64,000 nt of DNA. Source: Micromonospora pisi (GTDB lineage: Bacteria; Actinomycetota; Actinomycetes; Mycobacteriales; Micromonosporaceae). The stretch covers positions 8,308,001 to 8,372,000 of the forward strand of contig NZ_RBKT01000001.1 in assembly GCF_003633685.1 (NCBI RefSeq), read 5' to 3'. This document shows, piece after piece, positions 1 to 7,766 of this stretch. Below the pieces are notes generated by a model that did not search any database, was not told the DNA's origin, and was given only the letters and a program-made list of their open reading frames with translations. A program made the translations under genes and the position numbers. Each line of letters starts with the position of its first letter. The stretch's first letter is position 1.

Positions 1-968
1 GGGTCCAGCAACCGTCCGCGTATCCGGAGGAACCGATCCTCGTCGATCAACCCAGGCCACTTCGCCGGCCCAATCACCTCGCCCTGGTGCACCCGCTCCG
101 CGATATACGTGCGACGAAGCAGCGTCACCCGCACCTGGGAATGGCTCCACTCGCCACCCCTCGGGGCATCCCACACCCTCCCTGCGGTCACCACGTCCCG
201 AACAGCCTTCCACCGCTCACCCCAAGGCCGATCGGTCGCCCCGATCTCCCGCGCCCGCTCCCAAGCCTCCCGCCTGGCGGTCGCCCGCCGCTCGTTCAGG
301 ATGCGAGCAATCCTCCGCAGCGGGGTACCCCGATCAACCCGCTCGGCCATCCAACGCAACACCTCCACCTGGCCCGGGTGAGGCACCTGCCGCAGGTAGT
401 GCCCGTGCCCGTCGTACTCCCGCATGTACCCGTACGGCACGATTCCCGCCGGTCGGCCATTCGCGGCGGCATTCCGCTTGTCCCGTCGGATCCGCTCGGA
501 CAGCAGCTCCGTCTCGCTCTCCGCGTTTAGACCGTCTTGAGCCAGGGACTTCCGGTCACGGGTCTTGCAGGGGTCGTACGTCTCCTGATCCTTGAGGACA
601 TGGATGAGGATTTTCCGATCCCGGCACAAGTCGAGCACGGCAACCCAAGGGCCCAACTTCCTCTCGGCACGGGAGACCTCCCACACGATCAAAACGTGCA
701 CGGGGTGGGTCGCTAGGTACTCCAGCAGCGCATCCCAGCCAACCCGGGGCCGCGTCGCGAATCTGGATGCCGACCGGTTGTTGTCCGTGAAGCAGGCATC
801 GTCGGGGAGCGACCAGCCCTCATCGGCCACCACCGCGCGGGCGTCCTTGTCCTGCTCCAGCACCGACTTCCGTCGCCCGCGCCGGTCCATTGAGACGCGG
901 GTGTAGAGGACTGCGGTCAACGTGGTGACTGCGTGCAGGGCCGGCCTGCCAGTAGCCCGAGGAGACAT
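1..968 (-). CDS. Large serine recombinase/integrase (C-terminus beyond window)
   Basis: This is a site-specific recombinase of the large serine type. Read leftward, it has an N-terminal resolvase catalytic domain with the motif AVLYTRVSMD (nucleophile Ser26 when counted from the ATG at 968). An arginine-containing helix RPRVGWDALLEYL and the motif VHVLIVWEVSRAER follow. A recombinase domain comes next (GRPAGIVPYGYMREYD, then LRRIARILNERR and SQVRVTLLRRTYIAERV). About 322 codons are visible and the frame is open to base 1, so the zinc-ribbon and coiled-coil C-terminus lies outside. No strong ribosome site precedes the chosen ATG, which is simply the first ATG before the catalytic domain. It sits back to back with a PTS gene lacking its 5' end, the layout expected at the end of an integrated element. 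The family is clear; the exact start is not. Confidence 0.9.
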   Translation of the reverse strand, partial: MSPRATGRPALHAVTTLTAVLYTRVSMDRRGRRKSVLEQDKDARAVVADEGWSLPDDACFTDNNRSASRFATRPRVGWDALLEYLATHPVHVLIVWEVSRAERKLGPWVAVLDLCRDRKILIHVLKDQETYDPCKTRDRKSLAQDGLNAESETELLSERIRRDKRNAAANGRPAGIVPYGYMREYDGHGHYLRQVPHPGQVEVLRWMAERVDRGTPLRRIARILNERRATARREAWERAREIGATDRPWGERWKAVRDVVTAGRVWDAPRGGEWSHSQVRVTLLRRTYIAERVHQGEVIGPAKWPGLIDEDRFLRIRGRLLD

Positions 969-972
969 GGGA

Positions 973-1003
973 AGCAGAGTAACCTGCACATGGGAACTCT
1001 GCT
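973..1003. other. Candidate attachment-site junction (attL/attR) of the integrated element
   Basis: Two perfect 8-bp arms, AGCAGAGT (973-980) and ACTCTGCT (996-1003), flank a 15-bp centre. Recognisable EIIC coding sequence starts at about 1001-1007, and the recombinase start codon lies at 968. Serine integrases recombine at sites with imperfect dyad symmetry, and their gene normally lies next to the phage-side site. The junction of element and chromosome therefore most likely lies in this stretch. The exact crossover cannot be fixed without the other junction. Confidence 0.45.
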
Positions 1004-1876
1004 GGTGCGGACGTGCCGATGTTCCTCGGCGCGATGATCGTCGGGCCGCTCACCGCGTACCTGCTCAAGCTCTTCGACGGGCTGATCGAGGACCGGATCC
1101 GACCCGGGTTCGAGATGCTGGTGGACAACTTCTCCGCCGGCATCATCGGTGGCGGCATGGCCCTGGTCGGTGTCTGGGTGATCGGCCCGGTGGTCGAACA
1201 GCTCACCACCTGGGCCGGTAACGGCGTCGACTGGCTGATCGGCAACAACCTGCTGCCGCTCGCCTCGGTGCTGGTGGAGCCGGCGAAGGTGCTCTTCCTC
1301 AACAACGCGATCAACCACGGCGTGCTCAGTCCGCTCGCGGTCGCGGAGGCGCAGGAGACCGGCAGGTCCATCCTGTTCATGATCGAGTCGAACCCCGGTC
1401 CCGGACTCGGCCTGCTTGCGGCCTTCCTGCTTTTCGGTCCCCGCAGTCTGCGGCCGAGCGTGCCACCCGCGATGATCATCCAGTTCCTCGGCGGCATCCA
1501 CGAGATCTACTTCCCGTACGTGCTGATGAAGCCGCGACTGATCCTCGCCGCCATCGCCGGCGGGGCGACCGGTGTCGGCACTTTCATGATCACCGGTGCC
1601 GGACTCGTCGCCACCCCCTCGCCGGGCAGCATCTTCGCCTACGCGGCGGTCACCCCGAAGGGTGGCTGGTTCGGCGTCTTCCTCGGTGTCCTGCTCGCCG
1701 CCGTCGTCTCCTTCGTGGTCGCGTCGGCGCTACTCGGCTTCGGCCGACTCGGGGGCGACCGGGAGGCGGCGCAGGAGGTCGACGAGGCGGCGGCCGAGGG
1801 GCAACTGCCGGAAAAGGCCACATCGGATGCTGCGGGCAGCCCGGCAACCGCCCGTACCGCGAACGCAGAAGGCTGA
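1001..1876 (+). pseudogene. mtlA: PTS mannitol transporter EIIC subunit, 5'-truncated
   Basis: This matches the membrane EIIC domain of the mannitol phosphotransferase transporter. Recognisable blocks are ADVPMFLGAMIVGP, GFEMLVDNFSAGIIG, LLPLASVLVEPAKVLFLNN, FLGGIHEIYFPYVLMKPRL and SPGSIFAYAAVTPKG. In intact MtlA about 95 residues (the first membrane helices) precede the VPMFLG block. Here homology stops abruptly, and an in-frame TAA occurs at 980-982. A GTG at 1013 could still start a shortened 287-residue protein, but it would lack the N-terminal helices. The C-terminus is a short charged tail with no EIIB domain, as expected because EIIB and EIIA are separate genes downstream. Transport activity is probably lost; this is inferred from the truncation. 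Confidence 0.85.
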
Positions 1877-1908
1877 CCGGACCGTACGAACGAGAGGGGT
1901 GCCCCGCC

Positions 1909-2217
1909 ATGGGCAGCATCAACGGCAAGGACGTCCACAAGATCGTGGTGGCCTGCGACGCCGGCATGGGCAGCAGCGTCATGCTCGCCAGCCAGCTCCG
2001 CAAGCAGCTCAAGAAGTTCTCGGTCACGGTCGAGCACACCCCGGTCAACTCCATTCCCGCCGACGCCGACCTGGTGGTCACCCACACCGGGTTGGCGGCC
2101 CGGGCCCGGGCCAGCGCCCCCGACAAGATCATCATTCCGTTCCAGGTCTTCCTCGGCGATCCGGCCGTGACCAAGGTGGTCAAGGCGATCGAGACGGGCG
2201 ACGAGATCAGTGGCTGA
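1909..2217 (+). CDS. PTS mannitol-type EIIB component
   Basis: This is a 102-residue cytoplasmic phosphocarrier that passes phosphate from EIIA to sugar bound by EIIC. The phosphocysteine loop VVACDAGMGSS (Cys16) is typical of the mannitol class. LVVTHTGLAARAR and IIIPFQVFLGDP are also seen. The gene follows the EIIC remnant by 32 bp, with the purine-rich stretch GAGAGGGG about 10 nt before the ATG. It overlaps the following EIIA gene by 8 nt. The protein looks intact, so only the membrane subunit of this system has been damaged. Confidence 0.9.
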   Translation: MGSINGKDVHKIVVACDAGMGSSVMLASQLRKQLKKFSVTVEHTPVNSIPADADLVVTHTGLAARARASAPDKIIIPFQVFLGDPAVTKVVKAIETGDEISG

Positions 2218-2668
2218 CAACCTGGCCGAACTGCTCGACCCGCGCGCCCTCCGACTGGCTGAGACCGCGACCGACCGCGACGACGCGATCCGCCGCTGTG
2301 GACAGGCGCTGGTCGAGATCGGGGCCGCCGACCCGGGGTACGTGGAGACCATGCTCGCCCGCGAGCGCTCGGTCCCCACGTACATCGGGGAGGGTGTGGC
2401 CATCCCCCACGGCACCCTCGCCGGCAAGGACCTGGTCCACCGCGACGCGCTCGCCGTGCTTCGGTTCCCCGAACCGGTGGACTGGGACGGCCAGCCGGTC
2501 AGCGTCTGTGTCGCCATCGCCGCCCGTGGCGACGGGCACGTCGAGATCCTGGCCCGCCTCGCCGAGATCCTGCTCGACCCCGACCAGGCCCGCGCGTTGC
2601 GCGAGGCCACCCACCCCGACGATGTGCTCCGCCTGTTCGCGGCGGCACAGGAGGACAGCAACTCATGA
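2210..2668 (+). CDS. PTS mannitol-type EIIA component
   Basis: This 152-residue protein takes phosphate from HPr and passes it to EIIB. The active histidine is His67 in GEGVAIPHG, and the fold has the mannitol/fructose EIIA pattern (DRDDAIRRCG early; HVEILARLAEILLD later). The GTG start at 2210 is chosen because the gene overlaps the end of EIIB by 8 nt, which suggests translational coupling. Its TGA overlaps the ATG of the next gene (ATGA). The protein is of normal length for a free-standing EIIA. Confidence 0.9.
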   Translation: MADNLAELLDPRALRLAETATDRDDAIRRCGQALVEIGAADPGYVETMLARERSVPTYIGEGVAIPHGTLAGKDLVHRDALAVLRFPEPVDWDGQPVSVCVAIAARGDGHVEILARLAEILLDPDQARALREATHPDDVLRLFAAAQEDSNS

Positions 2669-3705
2669 AGGTCGTTCGTTTCCACGCACCCGGTGACGTA
2701 CGGATCGAGGACATGGCCGAGCCCACCCCGGGTCCCGGCGACGTCAAGATCCGCGTACGCAACTGCTCCACCTGCGGCACCGACGTGAAGATCTCCAAGT
2801 TCGGGCACCACCACATCCACCCGCCCCGGGTGATGGGGCACGAGATCGCTGGTGAGGTGGTCGAGACCGGCGCCGACGTCACCGGCTGGGCGGCCGGCGA
2901 CCGGGTGCAGGTCATCGCCGCGATCCCGTGCGGCACCTGCGCCGAGTGCCGGCGGGGCCGGATGACCGTCTGCCCGAACCAGGAGTCGATGGGCTACCAC
3001 TACGAGGGCGGCTTCGCCCAGTACCTCGTCGTACCGGCCAAGGTGCTCGCGGTGAACGGGCTCAACCGGATCCCCGACGGGATCGGCTTCGCCGAGGCAT
3101 CGGTCGCCGAACCGCTCGCCTGCGTCCTCAACGGACAGGAGCTGGCCCGGGTCGGCACCGGTGACGACGTCGTCATCATCGGCTCCGGGCCGATCGGCTG
3201 CCTGCACGTACGGCTGGCCCGCGCCCGTGGCGCCGCCCGGGTCTTCCTGGTCGACCTCAACCGGGCCCGGCTGGACATGGCCGCCGCCCTGGTCACCCCG
3301 GACGCGGCGATCTGCGGCACCGAGGTCGACCCGGTCGACGAGATCCTGAAACTCACCGAAGGGCGCGGCGCCGACGTCATCATCACCGCCGCCGCCTCCG
3401 GCGCGGCCCAGGAACAGGGGATCCAGATGGCCGCACGACAGGGACGGATCAGCTTCTTCGGCGGCCTACCGAAGGACAACCCGATCATCGCGTGCGACTC
3501 GAACCTGGTGCACTACCGCGAGCTGACCATCGTCGGCGCCAACGGTTCCAGCCCCGCGCACAACGCCGAGGCACTCCGGCTGATCGCCACCGGCGCGGTG
3601 CCGGTCGCCGACCTCATCACCCACCGGCTCCCGCTCGACCAGGCGATCGATGCCCTCGGCATCGTCGCCCGGGGCGAGGCCATCAAGGTCACCATCGAGC
3701 CCTGA
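2665..3705 (+). CDS. Zinc-dependent medium-chain dehydrogenase (polyol or polyol-phosphate type)
   Basis: This 346-residue protein belongs to the zinc MDR family (sorbitol, threonine and L-iditol dehydrogenases). It has catalytic-zinc ligands Cys37 (STCGTD) and His59/Glu60 (VMGHE). The four structural-zinc cysteines are at about 89, 92, 95 and 103 (CGTCAECRRG, then TVC). The Rossmann motif GSGPIGC lies near 172. It is coupled by ATGA to EIIA inside the mannitol PTS operon, so it probably oxidises the imported polyol phosphate. The usual actinobacterial or enterobacterial mannitol-1-phosphate dehydrogenase (MtlD) is a different family, so the substrate is inferred from context only. Confidence 0.85.
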   Translation: MKVVRFHAPGDVRIEDMAEPTPGPGDVKIRVRNCSTCGTDVKISKFGHHHIHPPRVMGHEIAGEVVETGADVTGWAAGDRVQVIAAIPCGTCAECRRGRMTVCPNQESMGYHYEGGFAQYLVVPAKVLAVNGLNRIPDGIGFAEASVAEPLACVLNGQELARVGTGDDVVIIGSGPIGCLHVRLARARGAARVFLVDLNRARLDMAAALVTPDAAICGTEVDPVDEILKLTEGRGADVIITAAASGAAQEQGIQMAARQGRISFFGGLPKDNPIIACDSNLVHYRELTIVGANGSSPAHNAEALRLIATGAVPVADLITHRLPLDQAIDALGIVARGEAIKVTIEP

Positions 3706-3738
3706 GCCGTCCGGACCGAGTCGAAGAGGGAGAGCATC

Positions 3739-4023
3739 ATGCCCATGCGTACGGTCGCCGTTGGATCCGCCAGCGGCCTACACGCCCGCCCGGCGGCGCT
3801 GTTCGTCGCCGCCGCCGCGGCGCAGCCGGTCCGGGTGACCATCCGGGTCGGCGACAAGCGGCCGGTGCCGGCCAACAGCATGCTCTCGGTGCTCTCCCTC
3901 GGCGCCAAGCGCGGCACCGAGGTCGTCATCGAGGCCGAGGGGGAGGGGGCCGACACCGCACTCGACGCCCTCGCCGACCTGCTCGCCCGGGACCTCGACG
4001 CGGAGGAGCAGGCCGATGCCTGA
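3739..4023 (+). CDS. ptsH: Phosphocarrier protein HPr
   Basis: This is the general PTS phosphocarrier, 94 residues, which takes phosphate from Enzyme I and gives it to EIIA proteins. The active-site motif GLHARPAA places the phosphorylated histidine at residue 15, the canonical position. NSMLSVLSLG with Ser47 occupies the usual regulatory-serine region. The ATG at 3739 follows an AGAGGGAGAG ribosome site; a second ATG two codons later is possible. The gene overlaps the Enzyme I gene by 8 nt. The first 50 residues fit HPr well, and the C-terminus is slightly long and acidic. Confidence 0.92.
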   Translation: MPMRTVAVGSASGLHARPAALFVAAAAAQPVRVTIRVGDKRPVPANSMLSVLSLGAKRGTEVVIEAEGEGADTALDALADLLARDLDAEEQADA

Positions 4024-5671
4024 ACCGTCATCCCCGGCGCCGCTGCGCGGCATCGGGGTCAGCCCCGGCGCCGCCGCCGGCCCCGTGCTCTGGGTCGGCG
4101 AGGTGCCCACCCTGCCTGCCCCGACCGTGGTGCCGGATCCGGTGGCGGAGGCCGACCGGGCGGTGGCCGCGCTCGCCACGGTCGTCACCGAACTGGGCCG
4201 ACGGGCCGACCGGGCCCGCGAGCAGACCGTTGCCGACGTGCTCCGGGCCCAGGCCATGATGGCCGACGACCCGGTCCTCGCCGACTCCTTACGCGCCGAG
4301 GTGGCCGCCGGGCAGGACGCCCCGCACGCCATCGACACCGCGTTCGCCGGCTACCGGGCGGTGTTCGAAGCTGCCGGCGGTTACCTGGCCGAACGGGTGG
4401 CCGACCTGGACGACCTGCGGGACCGGGCGATCGCCGTCTGCCTCGGGCGGCCGATGCCCGGCGTGCCCTCGCCCGGCCACCCGTACGTGCTCGCGGCCCG
4501 GGATCTCGCCCCGGCCGACACGGTCGACCTCGACCCGGAGCAGGTCGTCGCGCTGGTGACCGAGGTCGGCGGACCGACCAGCCACACCGCGATCCTGGCC
4601 CGCGCGCTGGAACTGCCGGCGGTGGTCGGCTGCGCCGACCTGCGGGACCTCACCGAGGGCACGACGGTGCTGGTCGACGGGACCACCGGGCTGGTCGAGA
4701 GCGGGCTCGACGCCCCCACCCTGGCGGCCCGCGTCTCCGCCGCCGCCCGCGCCGCCGACGTGGGCGCGGTCTCCGGACCCGGCCGTACGACGGACGGTCA
4801 TCCGGTGGCGCTGCTGGCCAACGTCGGATCGGCCCGGGAGGTACCGGCGACCGGCAACGCCGAGGGCGTCGGCCTGTTCCGGACCGAGTTGCTCTTCCTC
4901 GACCGGACCCGTGAACCCGGCCCGGACGAGCAGACGGCGGCGTACCGCGAGGTGTTCAGCCGGATGGGCGGGCGTCGGGTGGTGATCCGTACGCTCGACG
5001 CCGGCGCGGACAAGCCGCTGCCGTTCCTGCACCAGGCGCCGGAGCCGAACCCGGCGCTCGGGGTCCGGGGGCTGCGGGTGGCCCGGCGGCAGCCGGCGGT
5101 GCTGCGTACGCAGCTCGAGGCGATCGCCCGCGCGGCCAACGACACCGGCGCGGACGTCTGGGTGATGGCGCCGATGGTGGCCACCCGGGCCGAGGCGGCC
5201 GGTTTCGCCGAGGCGGTCCGGGCGGCCGGGTTGCCGAAGGCCGGGGTGATGGTCGAGGTGCCCGCGGCGGCGCTGCGCGCGGCGCAGCTCCTCGAGGTGG
5301 TCGACTTCCTCAGCATCGGCACGAATGACCTGAGCCAGTACACCTTCGCCGCCGATCGGCACTCCGGCGACCTGGCCGAACTGCTCGACCCGTGGCAGCC
5401 CGCACTGCTGCGGCTGATCGCCGACGCGGCGGCCGCCGGGCGGGCGGCGGGCAAGCCGGTCGGGGTCTGTGGCGAGGCGGCGGCGGACCCGTTGCTCGCA
5501 CCCGTCCTGGCCGGGCTCGGTGTCACCAGCCTCTCCATGTCGGGCCCGGCCCTGCGGCCGGTTCGGGCGGCGCTCGCCGAGCGGACGTTTGCCGAATGCG
5601 AGCGGTTGGCGAAGCTCGCGCTCGACGCCGACGACCCCCGCCACGCCCGGACCCTGGTCGGCGCCGCCTGA
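4016..5671 (+). CDS. ptsI: PTS Enzyme I (phosphoenolpyruvate-protein phosphotransferase)
   Basis: This 551-residue cytoplasmic enzyme starts the PTS cascade by phosphorylating HPr from PEP. It has an N-terminal HPr-binding region (LRGIGVSPGAAAGP). The swivelling phosphohistidine domain carries GGPTSHTAILARALE with His190. The C-terminal PEP-binding barrel shows GVGLFRTELLFLDR, RTLDAGADKPLPF, VMVEVPAAAL, FLSIGTNDLSQY and GVCGEAAADP. It is a little shorter than typical Enzyme I (about 570 residues). As last gene of the operon it supplies general PTS energy. If this is the only ptsHI copy, element insertion at the front of the operon could affect every PTS sugar. Confidence 0.93.
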   Translation: MPEPSSPAPLRGIGVSPGAAAGPVLWVGEVPTLPAPTVVPDPVAEADRAVAALATVVTELGRRADRAREQTVADVLRAQAMMADDPVLADSLRAEVAAGQDAPHAIDTAFAGYRAVFEAAGGYLAERVADLDDLRDRAIAVCLGRPMPGVPSPGHPYVLAARDLAPADTVDLDPEQVVALVTEVGGPTSHTAILARALELPAVVGCADLRDLTEGTTVLVDGTTGLVESGLDAPTLAARVSAAARAADVGAVSGPGRTTDGHPVALLANVGSAREVPATGNAEGVGLFRTELLFLDRTREPGPDEQTAAYREVFSRMGGRRVVIRTLDAGADKPLPFLHQAPEPNPALGVRGLRVARRQPAVLRTQLEAIARAANDTGADVWVMAPMVATRAEAAGFAEAVRAAGLPKAGVMVEVPAAALRAAQLLEVVDFLSIGTNDLSQYTFAADRHSGDLAELLDPWQPALLRLIADAAAAGRAAGKPVGVCGEAAADPLLAPVLAGLGVTSLSMSGPALRPVRAALAERTFAECERLAKLALDADDPRHARTLVGAA

Positions 5672-5774
5672 CCGACGGGCACCACACCGGAACGGGAACG
5701 GGGTCACCGGCGCGCCGCCGCCGTCGTACGATGAGCCCACCTGCATCGATGACTTACGATCTTCGGGGGGATCA

Positions 5775-6836
5775 ATGGTCGACCAGCCGGTACGTCGTGT
5801 CTTCGCGCCGCCGCAGTCCGGGGCAGCGCACCCGGACCAGCCGCCGCCCCCGAATCCCGCGCGGCTCACCGCGGTGGCGTCCGGTTTCATGACCGCCAAG
5901 GCGCTCTTTGTCGCCGCCGAGGTCGGCCTCTTCGCCGCCCTACCCGCCGAGGGCGCGACGGCGCGGACGATCGCCGACCGGTGCCAGCTCCCGGTCCGCA
6001 GCGCCCGCGCGCTCGCCGATCTGCTGGTCGCCACCGGCCTGCTCGAACACGACGGCGAGCGTTACCGCAACGCCGCCGACGCCGAGGCGTTCCTCGCCGG
6101 CCGGGGGCCACTGGACATGCGTCCCATGCTGACCTACTGGGACACGGTCAGTTACCCGGCCTGGACCCGGGCCTCCACCGCGTTCCGTACCCGGCAGGGT
6201 GTCCGGGCCGACCTCAGCGACGCGCAGACCCAGGCGTACGAGGCGTCGGTCGCCCTGGTGACCGCGGAGACGGCCGCCGACCTCGCCGGGGCCTACGACT
6301 TCGGGCCGCACCGGCGGGTGCTCGACATCGGCGGCGGTCTCGGTACGTTCGCCAAGCCCATCCTGGCCAGCTACCCGCAGCTGACCGCCACCCTGGTCGA
6401 CCTGCCCGAGGTGGTGGCGGTAGCACAGGGGGAAATCGCCGACGACGTGCTCGCGCAGCGGCTCGACCTGCTCGGCTGCGACGTGTTCACCGACCCTCTG
6501 CCGGTCGGACACGACGTGGTGGTCGTGGCGAACTTTCTGCACCTTTTCTCGCCGGAACGCAACATCGAACTGCTCTCCCGGCTGGCCAAGGTGGTCGCAC
6601 CGGAGGCCCGGCTGCTGCTGGTCGACTGGTGGCGCGACGCGGCGGCACCCCATCCGGCGACCCGTCTCGGATCGGGTGAGTTCCTGATGATCAGCGGTGG
6701 TGACACGTACGAGGCGAGCGAGGTGACACAGTGGCTCGAGGCGAGTGGTTGGGCGCTCGTGGCGCACCTGCCGCTGGCGGCGCCGGCCGGACTGATCGTC
6801 GCCGAGTCGACGGTTGCCGGGGCGCTGGAACCCTGA
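5775..6836 (+). CDS. SAM-dependent O-methyltransferase, plant COMT-like family
   Basis: This 353-residue protein has a winged-helix dimerisation domain (residues about 30-115, AEVGLFAALPAEGATARTIA) followed by a Rossmann SAM-binding domain. The SAM motif VLDIGGGLGTF lies near residue 182, and VVVVANFLHLFSPE and LLLVDWW follow. Such enzymes methylate small aromatic hydroxyls or polyketide products. No biosynthetic cluster surrounds it, so the substrate is unknown. The ATG at 5775 is preceded by a run of six G's at good spacing. A TACGAT -10-like hexamer lies about 20 nt upstream, so transcription probably starts in the gap after ptsI. Confidence 0.85.
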   Translation: MVDQPVRRVFAPPQSGAAHPDQPPPPNPARLTAVASGFMTAKALFVAAEVGLFAALPAEGATARTIADRCQLPVRSARALADLLVATGLLEHDGERYRNAADAEAFLAGRGPLDMRPMLTYWDTVSYPAWTRASTAFRTRQGVRADLSDAQTQAYEASVALVTAETAADLAGAYDFGPHRRVLDIGGGLGTFAKPILASYPQLTATLVDLPEVVAVAQGEIADDVLAQRLDLLGCDVFTDPLPVGHDVVVVANFLHLFSPERNIELLSRLAKVVAPEARLLLVDWWRDAAAPHPATRLGSGEFLMISGGDTYEASEVTQWLEASGWALVAHLPLAAPAGLIVAESTVAGALEP

Positions 6837-6970
6837 CGGGGAACGGACTGCGGGACAGGGCAGCGACCGACCGTTGCCCTTCCCACCGGGGGACAAGGTC
6901 CGGCACCCTCGTCGATCACTCACTCAGCTAGCATGGCCGGGTTCTCAGGTGGCTGCTGAAACGAGGCGAC

Positions 6971-7684
6971 ATGCGGTGGTTCCGGTCTCTGCTGGGTAAA
7001 AGGCAGGTCCAGCACGATCCGAGCCGGCAGGAGTCAATGCTTCAGGACGTCCGGCACCGCTTCGGTGGTGCCGTGCAGGTCCGGTTTGCCGACCAGGTCG
7101 ACGCGGTGACGCGGTTGCTGGAGGGCGACGACGGCGTGGTCGTCGCGGCCAGGATCGTCGCCGAGGTCGCCGACCAGGCCCATGGTGAACTTCTCGCCCA
7201 GGCTGGCGATCTGTACCGGCGTACCGGTCACCGGCTCGAGGTCGACCGCCGGAACTACCGGCCGTTGTGGAGGGTGGCCGGACCGCAGCTGCGGTCTCCA
7301 CTGTTCGCATTGCCGGGTGGCTTCCATCCGTACGTGCAGGTGGCTGCGGCTGTCGCGGTTGTCGGCGAGCGGGCGCCCCGGCTGGTCCGGATGGCTGACC
7401 CGTACCCGCTGCTGGCGCACGTGTTCGAGGTACTCGACCTGACCGCCGCCGGTTGGGAGTACGGCCGCGTCCGGGCGGACGTCGACGGCGCCTCACTGGC
7501 CCACCGGCTGATCTCCACCGCCCAGCAGCTCCGCGCGGCCATGGAGGAACCACCGCCGCTGCCGCCCCCGGCCCGGGAACTGATGCGGCGCAACAACACC
7601 ATCGACGTCCATGATCCCGCCAGTGGCCAGGTCGTCGGCGGGATCAATCTGGGCGCGGAGATGAGACCCGCTCTGCTGGTCTGA
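6971..7684 (+). CDS. Protein of unknown function (237 aa)
   Basis: I do not recognise this family. The protein is soluble with no signal peptide. Residues about 20-50 (ESMLQDVRHRFGGAVQVRFA) and 95-140 look like mixed alpha/beta structure. A proline-rich stretch (EEPPPLPPPARELMRRNN) precedes a short C-terminal tail, DVHDPASGQVVGGINLGAE. The N-terminus, MRWFRSLLGKR, is basic. Codon use and third-position GC match the neighbours, and the reading frame is long and isolated, which supports a real gene. It lies alone between the methyltransferase and a convergent secreted esterase, separated from the latter by a strong hairpin. Confidence 0.6.
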   Translation: MRWFRSLLGKRQVQHDPSRQESMLQDVRHRFGGAVQVRFADQVDAVTRLLEGDDGVVVAARIVAEVADQAHGELLAQAGDLYRRTGHRLEVDRRNYRPLWRVAGPQLRSPLFALPGGFHPYVQVAAAVAVVGERAPRLVRMADPYPLLAHVFEVLDLTAAGWEYGRVRADVDGASLAHRLISTAQQLRAAMEEPPPLPPPARELMRRNNTIDVHDPASGQVVGGINLGAEMRPALLV

Positions 7685-7717
7685 GAGTCGCCCGTTCCGG
7701 GATCCGGACGTGTGGGA

Positions 7718-7750
7718 CCCGGTGTGGCGGTTTGCCGCCGCCACACCGGG
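7718..7750. terminator. Bidirectional hairpin terminator
   Basis: Perfect 13-bp arms CCCGGTGTGGCGG (7718-7730) and CCGCCACACCGGG (7738-7750) enclose a 7-nt loop. The hairpin sits between the ends of two convergent genes, so it can serve both. There is no T-run, as is common in high-GC actinobacteria. Confidence 0.75.
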
Positions 7751-7766
7751 CCCGCGAGCGGGAGAG

